Shown: in pieces, positions 30,442 through 37,290 of the stretch | Position numbering within the stretch: position 1 is the stretch's first letter | Layout of the letters: each line of letters starts with the position of its first letter | NCBI RefSeq assembly: GCF_005502885.1 | Contig: NZ_SCMR01000010.1 | Span: 1-64,000, forward strand | Length of the DNA stretch: 64,000 nucleotides | Source of the DNA: Microbacterium sp. 2FI | GTDB lineage: Bacteria; Actinomycetota; Actinomycetes; Actinomycetales; Microbacteriaceae | Direction of reading: 5' to 3' | The notes under the pieces: generated by a model | What the model was told of the DNA's origin: nothing | Databases searched by the model: none | Seen by the model: only the letters and a program-made list of their open reading frames with translations | Position numbers and translations under genes: made by a program

Positions 30442-30459
30442 GGATATCGATCCGATATC
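30442..30459. promoter_or_regulatory. Extra heptamer pair upstream of regulator 2
   Basis: GGATATC-GATC-CGATATC is an 11-bp-phased pair of heptamers that is nearly self-complementary, so it can be read on either strand. It lies about 18 bp upstream of the regulator -35 and 88 bp upstream of the lipoprotein operator. Autoregulation is a plausible role. Confidence 0.55.
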
Positions 30460-30546
30460 CAATCCGGACACGGCACCGACCCGTGCCGGCGCTCCGGGCT
30501 CGGCGCGATCTCGTCGGCCGAAGCCGGATAGCGGGTCGAGAACGGC

Positions 30547-30586
30547 CGATATCGATCGGGTACAGGCCGACCGTCGCACGGATATC
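30547..30586 (+). promoter_or_regulatory. SARP-type operator and promoter of lipoprotein 30651
   Basis: CGATATC (30547-30553), 4 bp, GGGTACA (30558-30564), 15 bp, GGATATC (30580-30586). The spacing is identical to 25576-25615 and 35360-35399 while the heptamer bases differ, as expected if each paralogue reads its own variant. Confidence 0.72.
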
Positions 30587-30650
30587 GGCGCGCGGCACCG
30601 TGGAATCACCGCCGGACGACAAGCGACCGGCATCCATCAAGGAGAACATC

Positions 30651-30959
30651 ATGAACGCTCGCCCCGAGACCCGCACCGCGGGTCGTCGCGTCGCCACCCG
30701 CGTCGCCGCCATCGCCGCCGCAGCCACTCTGCTGGTCGGCCTCACCGCCTGCCAGACCGGCGCTGCCGCCCAGCGTGGGACCACGAACGGTCCCGCACCC
30801 CGGCCGGCCGCAGTCGTGCCCGAGGGCATCGACACCTCGCTCTCCGCCGATCGCATCGCCGAGGCCATCGCGCGTCAGCAGGCCGCCTACGCGGAGCGCT
30901 TCCGCGGGGTGCCGGCCGATCGCATCGAGGAGATCCTGCAGCGAGAGGCGGCCGAGTAG
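30651..30959 (+). CDS. Small secreted lipoprotein with paired ADRIE motifs (CQT family, copy 1)
   Basis: A 102-residue lipoprotein. A twin-Arg-containing basic N terminus and a long hydrophobic Ala-rich segment lead to the lipobox VGLTAC, with the lipidated Cys at about residue 34 followed by QTGAAA. After a Pro-rich linker come SADRIAEAIARQQAA and FRGVPADRIEEIL, two copies of an (A)DRI(A/E)E helix. It is closely similar to 42749 and more distantly to 35810. AAGGAG lies about 7 nt before the ATG. The protein should sit on the outer face of the membrane, where the propeller-like region of the divergent regulator would also be. A ligand or sensor-partner role is inference. Confidence 0.82.
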   Translation: MNARPETRTAGRRVATRVAAIAAAATLLVGLTACQTGAAAQRGTTNGPAPRPAAVVPEGIDTSLSADRIAEAIARQQAAYAERFRGVPADRIEEILQREAAE

Positions 30960-31007
30960 GCCGCTGTGCAGGACGTGCCGCGGGCAGCGCCCGCGTGGCA
31001 ACGCAGA

Positions 31008-31056
31008 ACATCCGCCGTCCGGGTCGGTCGCTCCTTCCGACCCGGACGGCGGATGT
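31008..31056. terminator. Bidirectional terminator after lipoprotein 30651
   Basis: ACATCCGCCGTCCGGGTCGG and its exact complement form a 20-bp stem with a 9-nt loop. It lies between convergent genes ending at 30959 and 31096. Confidence 0.85.
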
Positions 31057-31095
31057 CTGTGTCCACGGGTCAGCGGGCTGGCTGGGTCGGCTGCG

Positions 31096-34000
31096 TCAGC
31101 TGAGAGCGTCGGCGCAGGTGGGGACCGGCTCGCCGAGTTCTGCGAGATGGGTCGCCCACTCGGCATCCGTCATGTCGCGTCCCGCGATCCGGCAGGCGGC
31201 CGCGAAATGATCGTCGGGGTCGAGGCTCCACACGGCCATGCCGCGCCACGTCGGAACGATCAGACTCATGGCGTCCGGCGTGATGACGGCGCCGCCGAAG
31301 TTATCCGCCGGCACCAGGTCGGAGTGCGGCCGCAGCGTCGCGACATCGACGACGCCGACGGCGCCGCGACCCCCGCGGGCGATCATCACATCACCGGCTC
31401 CGGCGAGCATCGCCGCACCTGCGAGATGCGCGACGGTGCCGGTCACCTCGAGGGTCTCGGGGGAGCGGCGGTACACCTGCACGTTGTCGGCGGTGAAGAT
31501 GTCTCCGTCGGGCGCGATCCAGGCGGTGTGATCGCGGGCCTCGGTCTCGGCGATCAGTTCGCCCGTCTCGCCGTCGTAGAGGTAGTTGAACACTCGGCCG
31601 TCCCATTGGGTCACGAGCACGCGCGAGCCGTCGGACGCCGCAGCGACGTGAAAGGGCGGCGACTCGATGGGCAGCTGCATCGCCGGACCCGTCCATCCGA
31701 GCGTCTCCGGGTCGATGCGGCGGACCACCCCCGTCTCGCTGAGCGTGAAGACCTGCTCGGCGACGGACATCGTGTCGTAAGTATCGACCGGCAGCACATC
31801 GCGTGTGATGGCACCGGTTGCGACGTCGATGAGGACGGCATCGTCCTCGAACGCCGGTTCGCCGTTCTCGTCCGCGGATCTCCTCACTTCCCATGCCAGC
31901 AGCGTGTCCTCGGTCCACCACCGCGGCTCCCACAGCTCGCCCTGCAACGGATCGGCGATGTCGTCGGGGATGCGGAACACCCCTTCATCGGTTGCGAGAT
32001 CCCAGACGGCATAACTGCGCTGCTCATCGAGGTCGGCCACTGCGGTGGCGCGATTCTCGACGATGAGCCGAGTGGACGACGGATCGAGCTGACCGGTCCG
32101 CTGCTGCATCAGCTGTCCGGTCGCGAAGGCTTCCGCGCCGGCGCCGGAGCCGTCTGCGGCGAGGCGGCCAATGACGGGAGCGATCGCACTCATCAGCAGA
32201 AGTTCGGCATCGCCGTCGACGAACGCCAGGTCGCCGGGGGCGCTCATCTGGAAGTCGAACGGCTCGGCGACGAGGTCGCCGGTCGACAGCTGCCATTGCT
32301 GGACCGTGCCCGATTCATCGCCGCACACGGCGAGGTCGGCGACGCTCGACGCTGCGATGCGCGAGCACTCCCAGTACCGCTCGAAGGAGCGATCCCACAT
32401 CGTCCGGCCCTCGGCGTCGAAGGCGATCGCGCCGTCGAGGCCGATTGCGAAGACGGCGCCGGATGCTGCGACGGTGAGGGCGCCGTCGACGAAGCCCGGG
32501 CGCGAGGCCACGACCCGCAGTTCCTCGAGCGTGTTCGGATCGATCGTGTACAGGCGGCCGTCGTCGATCCCGGCGTAGATCAGTCCATCGGGCCCGAAGG
32601 CTGAGGTGCCGACGGCGCGCTGCTGGGTCGAGACGATCTCCTTGCGCAGCGGATGCCGACGGACGAGATCGGTGCCCCGCTCGACGATGACGACCTCTCC
32701 CTGACTCGCCCACGTGGCCCAGCGACCGTCGGGGCTGAGCGACAGGCTCTCCGCGAGCGAGTCCTCGACGCTCACCGCAGGACCGACGCGCTGTCCGGTC
32801 GCCACGTCGTAGAACAGCATGAGCTCGGAGTCCGGCACACCCTCCTGACGGCCGAAATGCTGGAGGATGCCGATGGTCGAGCCGTCCTCGCTCACGCGGA
32901 CCCACGGCCGGATCGACTGATCGGATCGGGGGAGGTCGTCGTCGATCGTCCGCACGACCTCGCCGGTCCGGTAATCCCGCACCTCGAGCGTGACGAGTTC
33001 GCGCACCGTGGCCACGGTGGTCGTTCCGGGTATCGGCCAGAGCCCCAGGCGCTCCGTAGCGTCGATGATCGGGGTCGAGCCGAGGTAGTGGGCGGCTTCG
33101 ACAACGCTTCCGAACAGCGCCGAACGCGTGCGCGGGTCGTCGGGCCAGCGGCGGTACGCCTCGGCGGCGACGAGGGCTGCCATGTCGCGGTCGGTCTCGC
33201 GCAGCACCGTCGCGCGCGAGGTGAGCGCTTCGATCCGTGCGTCCAGCGCGGCGGCCTGGGCTTCGCTGCTGCGGATCGTGGCCACGCCCCCGAGCGCGAG
33301 CGCGACGACCAGCAGTGCGGCGGCCCCGGCGAGGGCGCCGCGGAGCCGCCGGTTCTGACGGCGCTCCGCAGCAGCGCGTCGATCGCTCTCTTCTCGCTCG
33401 CCGACCTCCCGCGCCTCCGAGAGGGCGAGGAACTCCGCTTCCCGCGCGGTCAGGTCGGGGTGCGCGGTGTCACGCCAGTCGAGCGTCGCGTGCAGACGTG
33501 CACCGCGCAGCAGGGCGTCGTCGGGGCGCCCGTCGGCATCCCAGGACTCGGAGGCGGCGGACAGCGCGGTCATGAGCCGCGCGCCGAGGGCGTCCTCTTC
33601 CAGCCAGCCGTCCAGCCTCGGCCAGGCGGTGGCGACCGCCTCGTGGGCGATGATGATCGCGTCACCGTCGGCGGTGACCAGGCGCGCGGCCACCAGGGCG
33701 TCGACGATCCGTCGTCGCGCCGGTGATTCCCGCAGCGGACCCGCAGCCACCCGTCGGCGCAGCGTCGTGCCGTCGCCGTCGCGCGCGACGAGCCGCAGGA
33801 GCACCGACCGGCAGACTCTCTGATCCTCGACGTCGACGGAGCGGAACACCGTCTCGGCCGACTGGGCGATGGCCCCTGCGATGCCGCCGGAGTCCTCGTA
33901 CCCCTGCACGGTGAGCGTCGCGCCCTCGCGCCGCACCCAGGTCTCGCGCAGCGCGTGCGACACATACGGGAGGGTCGTCAGACGATCCGCGGCATCGCGC

Positions 34001-35307
34001 AGCACCACCTCGACCAGACCCGGTTCGAGCCGCAGGCGCGAGCTGCGCGCAGGCTCGGCCACGGCGGCGCGAAGGCCCTCGGGGGTCAGGGGAGCCAGCA
34101 CGAACACGCCGCGCCCCAGCAGCGGGCCGACCAGCGGCAGGCGGGTCGCGTCGTCGAGGAAGTCGGACCGAATCGTGAGCACGACCGTGCCGCCGTTCGC
34201 GAGGAGCTGCGACGCGTGCTCGCAGAATTCCTCGACGGTCCCTTCCGACGCCTGCATGAGCTCTTCGGTCTGGTCGAGGGCGACGATCGTCGCGCCGCGC
34301 TCCATCGCGCGCCGCAGGGCGTCGATGCCGTCCTCACCCGGTCGGATGACGGGAATCTCGCGACCACCGCCACGCAGTCGCGGCAGGATGCCCGCGCGCA
34401 GCAGCGAGGACTTGCCCGATCCGGAGGGCCCGGCGATCGCGACGATGGCGCCCGGCACGATCCGCTCGAGGAGCGCGTCGATCTCGGCATCCCGTCCGAA
34501 GAAGAGGTCGGCGTCCTCGGCGTCGAATGCGCTGAGCCCGGGGTAGGGGCAGTCCGCGTCGACTTCCCACAGCACGACCTCGGGCGCGAGTGTCGGGTCC
34601 TGGCGCAGGATCGCGGTCTCGAGTTCGCGCAGGCGATCGCCGACGTCGATGCCGAGGTCGTCCATGAGTCGGCGCCGAGCTTCGCGGATCGTGGCCAGAG
34701 CGGCCCCTTGCCGTCCCGAGCGGTAGTTGGCGAGCGCGAGGATCGCCCAGCGGTCCTCGCGGAGCGGATTCTCGCGTGTGAGGCGCTCCGCGTCGGGGAT
34801 AACGGCGCGATGCATGCCCGCTGCCAGGCGCGATTGGAGGAGCTCCTCCTCAGCACTCGTGCGGATCTCGGTGAGGCGCATCGCTTCGACGACACCCGGG
34901 TCCCAGGTCGTCAGATCGGCGTACGGCTGACCCCGCCAGAGCCCGAGCGCCCGCTCGTAGGCGTCGATCGCGCGATCGGCGTCGCCGTGCAGGGCGTGCT
35001 GGCGTGCGGTGGAGACCAGTCGCTCGAAGCGCACCGCGTCGATCGCGTCGGGATCGAGTCCAAGCGCATAGAGGCTGCCGCTGGTGATGACGGCGTCGCG
35101 GCCGAGGCGCGTGCGGATGCGGGCGACCGAAGTCTTCACCTGCTGCCGCCAGGTCGCCGGCGCCTCGTCGCCCCACAGTGCCTCGGCCAGCTCGCCCGGT
35201 TCGATCGAGGTGCCGACGCGCAGGACGAGGGCGCTGAGTACCGACCGCTCGCGCGGACTCAGCTGCGGCGCGCCCACATCCAGCGGGCCCAGCACCCTCA
35301 CGGTCAT
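31096..35307 (-). CDS. SARP/BTAD-STAND NTPase with one TM helix and a propeller-like region (paralogue 3)
   Basis: A 1,403-residue protein of the same plan: MTVRVLGPLDVG and SPRERSVLSAL (winged helix), IDAYERALGLWRGQPY and LREDRWAILALANYR (BTAD), CPYPGLSAFDAEDADLFFGR, Walker A GPSGSGKSSL and Walker B IVALDQTEELM. Basic RRQNRRLR precedes one TM helix (ALLVVALALGGVATI). The beta-rich C-terminal region lacks the vicinal CC of the other two but keeps the terminal ACRIAGRDMTDAEWATH and TCADALS. The protein is closer to paralogue 1 in the winged helix (QQVKTSVARIRT), which agrees with their shared GAGTACC heptamers. The ATG at 35307 follows CACACT by 6 nt. It probably controls 35466 and 35810. Confidence 0.85.
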   Translation of the reverse strand: MTVRVLGPLDVGAPQLSPRERSVLSALVLRVGTSIEPGELAEALWGDEAPATWRQQVKTSVARIRTRLGRDAVITSGSLYALGLDPDAIDAVRFERLVSTARQHALHGDADRAIDAYERALGLWRGQPYADLTTWDPGVVEAMRLTEIRTSAEEELLQSRLAAGMHRAVIPDAERLTRENPLREDRWAILALANYRSGRQGAALATIREARRRLMDDLGIDVGDRLRELETAILRQDPTLAPEVVLWEVDADCPYPGLSAFDAEDADLFFGRDAEIDALLERIVPGAIVAIAGPSGSGKSSLLRAGILPRLRGGGREIPVIRPGEDGIDALRRAMERGATIVALDQTEELMQASEGTVEEFCEHASQLLANGGTVVLTIRSDFLDDATRLPLVGPLLGRGVFVLAPLTPEGLRAAVAEPARSSRLRLEPGLVEVVLRDAADRLTTLPYVSHALRETWVRREGATLTVQGYEDSGGIAGAIAQSAETVFRSVDVEDQRVCRSVLLRLVARDGDGTTLRRRVAAGPLRESPARRRIVDALVAARLVTADGDAIIIAHEAVATAWPRLDGWLEEDALGARLMTALSAASESWDADGRPDDALLRGARLHATLDWRDTAHPDLTAREAEFLALSEAREVGEREESDRRAAAERRQNRRLRGALAGAAALLVVALALGGVATIRSSEAQAAALDARIEALTSRATVLRETDRDMAALVAAEAYRRWPDDPRTRSALFGSVVEAAHYLGSTPIIDATERLGLWPIPGTTTVATVRELVTLEVRDYRTGEVVRTIDDDLPRSDQSIRPWVRVSEDGSTIGILQHFGRQEGVPDSELMLFYDVATGQRVGPAVSVEDSLAESLSLSPDGRWATWASQGEVVIVERGTDLVRRHPLRKEIVSTQQRAVGTSAFGPDGLIYAGIDDGRLYTIDPNTLEELRVVASRPGFVDGALTVAASGAVFAIGLDGAIAFDAEGRTMWDRSFERYWECSRIAASSVADLAVCGDESGTVQQWQLSTGDLVAEPFDFQMSAPGDLAFVDGDAELLLMSAIAPVIGRLAADGSGAGAEAFATGQLMQQRTGQLDPSSTRLIVENRATAVADLDEQRSYAVWDLATDEGVFRIPDDIADPLQGELWEPRWWTEDTLLAWEVRRSADENGEPAFEDDAVLIDVATGAITRDVLPVDTYDTMSVAEQVFTLSETGVVRRIDPETLGWTGPAMQLPIESPPFHVAAASDGSRVLVTQWDGRVFNYLYDGETGELIAETEARDHTAWIAPDGDIFTADNVQVYRRSPETLEVTGTVAHLAGAAMLAGAGDVMIARGGRGAVGVVDVATLRPHSDLVPADNFGGAVITPDAMSLIVPTWRGMAVWSLDPDDHFAAACRIAGRDMTDAEWATHLAELGEPVPTCADALS

Positions 35308-35313
35308 GAATGC

Positions 35314-35342
35314 AGTGTGATGACGCGGGGCGCCGTCGTCAA
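35314..35342 (-). promoter_or_regulatory. Promoter of regulator paralogue 3
   Basis: Minus-strand TTGACG (35342-35337), 17 bp, CACACT (35319-35314), 6 nt, then ATG, the same layout as the other two regulator promoters. Confidence 0.75.
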
Positions 35343-35359
35343 TGCTCGCGTGCCGCGGC

Positions 35360-35399
35360 GAGTACCGGATGAGTACCGGTCGTGATCGCGACGGATACC
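35360..35399 (+). promoter_or_regulatory. SARP-type operator and promoter of the third small-gene locus
   Basis: GAGTACC (35360-35366), 4 bp, GAGTACC (35371-35377), 15 bp, GGATACC (35393-35399). All three heptamers are identical to those at 25576-25615 although the DNA around them differs. Selection on this site is therefore likely, and regulators 1 and 3 may cross-talk. Confidence 0.8.
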
Positions 35400-35465
35400 G
35401 CCCGGGACCACGGTGGTCTCAAGCGGCGGTTCGTCCGCTCACGAGCGAGACCTGCGGAGGGGATC

Positions 35466-35675
35466 ATGGACTACTCGACCAACGTCGGATACACGCTGAG
35501 CCGGCAACAGCTGGCAGACCATGCGCGCGAGATCGAGATGCTGCGCCGTGTCGCCGAGCGGCACGCGTTCGAGGCGGCGACGGCACGGGCGTCGGCACCT
35601 ATGCCCGTGTCGCCGGAGCGTGCGTGGCACCGGCTGCTCGTCCGCGTGCACCTGGTCAGGCCACTTGTGCATTGA
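35466..35675 (+). CDS. Small helical MD[YF]-family protein (copy 3)
   Basis: A 69-residue relative of 25662 and 25956. It begins MDYSTNVGYTLSRQQLAD, continues with a charged helix containing HAREIEMLRRVAER, then a linker, a second helix with WHRLLVRVHL and a His C terminus. GGAGG lies about 8 nt before the ATG. There is no membrane or export signal. It is directly downstream of the operator at 35360 and divergent from regulator 3. Its function is unknown. Confidence 0.75.
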   Translation: MDYSTNVGYTLSRQQLADHAREIEMLRRVAERHAFEAATARASAPMPVSPERAWHRLLVRVHLVRPLVH

Positions 35676-35809
35676 AGTCGCATCGGCGAGCGACGGCGCT
35701 GCTCCGGTTGCATGGGGCGCCCGACGCGTGGGGTATCACGTGCCGCGTTCCTTTCTCTTCCTATGCGAGGGACCGAGACGCGATCCCCGGGAATGCAAAG
35801 GAGCACCCG

Positions 35810-36175
35810 ATGAACACCATCGGATCGGGCTATCGGCGCCCAGTCGGCACGATCGCCATCGTCACCACTCTCGCTGTCCTCGGACTGGGCCTTGCGGGAT
35901 GCCAGACCACGACCGCCGCGTCATTGACCGTCGAATCGGAGCGTGTCACACGCGATGCTCCGGCGTCGGCGGTGCAGGTCGAGCGCACGGCGCGAGCCGC
36001 TCAACAGCGGTACGAAGGTCTCGCCGAGTACTATGCGGAGCTCGCGGGCCGACCGGTCGCGGCGAAGCCCACGGAGTCGTTGCCCATCGTGGCGGATCGG
36101 CTCGAGGAGAGGCTCGCCGCGGCGACCGTACCCGACCAGACCCGACGCGTCGTCGCGGATCGCGTGGCCGAATGA
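35810..36175 (+). CDS. Small secreted lipoprotein (CQT family, divergent copy)
   Basis: A 121-residue lipoprotein. The signal segment TIAIVTTLAVLGLGLAGC puts the lipidated Cys at about residue 31, followed by QTTTAAS. The mature part has an ERTARAAQQRYEGLAEYY helix and two DRLEERL/DRVAE-like segments that recall the ADRIE repeats of 30651 and 42749. AAAGGAG lies about 9 nt upstream of the ATG. I see no operator of its own in the 134 bp after 35675, so it is probably co-transcribed with 35466. A clean terminator follows. Confidence 0.78.
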   Translation: MNTIGSGYRRPVGTIAIVTTLAVLGLGLAGCQTTTAASLTVESERVTRDAPASAVQVERTARAAQQRYEGLAEYYAELAGRPVAAKPTESLPIVADRLEERLAAATVPDQTRRVVADRVAE

Positions 36176-36198
36176 GTCGGTCGGCGACGCGCAGAGAG

Positions 36199-36228
36199 AT
36201 GAGGGGCTCCCATACGGGAGCCCCTCAT
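36199..36228 (+). terminator. Terminator after lipoprotein 35810
   Basis: ATGAGGGGCTCCC pairs perfectly with GGGAGCCCCTCAT around a 4-nt loop and is followed by a short T-rich stretch. Confidence 0.85.
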
Positions 36229-36254
36229 GATTTCTCGCCCGGTACGCTGATCGG

Positions 36255-36770
36255 ATGCAGGCCGGACGCGACGACGACGCCCTCACGTGGGACGGTGACG
36301 ACGACCCCACGCTCGACGTCGGCGTCGCATCGGGGGAGGGCCCCGACCGCCTGCCGGCGGGGTTCACGGCAGTCGGCCGCGGGAGCGAGACGCTCGCTGC
36401 GACGACCGACGAAGATGCGCCGCCCGACGCCGGCAGCGTGCCGCGGGACGACGTCTCGGCATCGGCCCCCGAACCCATGGGCAACGCGACGCTGATCACT
36501 CTCGGCGTGCTCGGCGGCATCTATGCGCTGTTCACGATCGGGTGGCTCATCGGCGGTCTGCGCCTCCAAGGCAGCGCGCAGTACCTCGTGACCGACGTCA
36601 TGTACCAGGGGAGTCTCTGGCTCGCCGTGCTCGCGCCCCTGCTGTGGTTCGGCACCGTCTTCCTCCTGACGCGCGCGTCGCGGGCTTGGGTGCGCTTCGC
36701 GTGGCTTGCGGCAGGAGTCGTGCTGCTCCTGCCATGGCCGTTCGTGATGATCGGGGCGGTGGGGCAATGA
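36255..36770 (+). CDS. Membrane protein of unknown function, acidic N terminus and three helices
   Basis: A 171-residue protein. The first 75 residues are acidic and low in complexity. Hydrophobic segments follow at about residues 78-98, 117-137 and 148-168. TACGCT lies 6 nt before the ATG, predicting a leaderless mRNA. It overlaps the next membrane-protein gene by 4 bp, so the two are likely to work together. I do not recognise a family. Confidence 0.7.
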   Translation: MQAGRDDDALTWDGDDDPTLDVGVASGEGPDRLPAGFTAVGRGSETLAATTDEDAPPDAGSVPRDDVSASAPEPMGNATLITLGVLGGIYALFTIGWLIGGLRLQGSAQYLVTDVMYQGSLWLAVLAPLLWFGTVFLLTRASRAWVRFAWLAAGVVLLLPWPFVMIGAVGQ

Positions 36771-37141
36771 CGGATGCGACGACGGATGCCGCGGCCGCTG
36801 TGTCCGGCCGTGGGAAGACGCCGACCTGGCTGGTCGCGACGATCGCCGCGCTCGTCGGCCTGTTCTACGCGTACGCGGTGTGGAACGCGATCGGAAACCT
36901 CGTCGAGACGCTCCGCGTCTTCGGTGATGCAGGACTCACGCTCAACGCCCTCGGCTGGTTCATCTGGATCTTCGCGGCCCTGTTCCCGCTGATCGTGTGG
37001 GCCGCAGCCTTCGCCCTCGGACACCGGCGCGCGCCGCACGAGCTGCTCCTCGTGATGCTGACGGGGCTGGCGCTGGTCGCGGTCTTCTGGCTCAACGTCG
37101 TGGCCTATACGACGCTCAACTCGGCATCCTTCCTCGCCTGA
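36767..37141 (+). CDS. Small membrane protein of unknown function
   Basis: A 124-residue protein with three hydrophobic segments (about residues 20-40, 60-83 and 92-115) and short loops. The ATG overlaps the previous stop. It forms a two-gene unit with 36255, ending about 150 bp before serA. No catalytic motif is visible and no function is proposed. Confidence 0.7.
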   Translation: MTDATTDAAAAVSGRGKTPTWLVATIAALVGLFYAYAVWNAIGNLVETLRVFGDAGLTLNALGWFIWIFAALFPLIVWAAAFALGHRRAPHELLLVMLTGLALVAVFWLNVVAYTTLNSASFLA

Positions 37142-37290
37142 TCGGCACTGATCCGTCGCCGTCTCACCGCGTCATACGTTCCGGGGGCGGAATGCGGTCG
37201 CGGTAGGCTGGCACCGGCCTCGTCCCGATGACGTGCGGCGCGGCATCCGCTCTTTCGCGCTGTCGCGCACCGCCCCCGAAGGATCCATCC

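Noticed and set aside
21354..36175. The regulator region as a STAND-type antiphage defence island
   Set aside because: The proteins have SARP DNA-binding and BTAD domains, no nuclease, TIR or other killing domain, and operator-like sites beside the small genes. A regulatory role explains more. A defence role is not excluded but has no positive sign.
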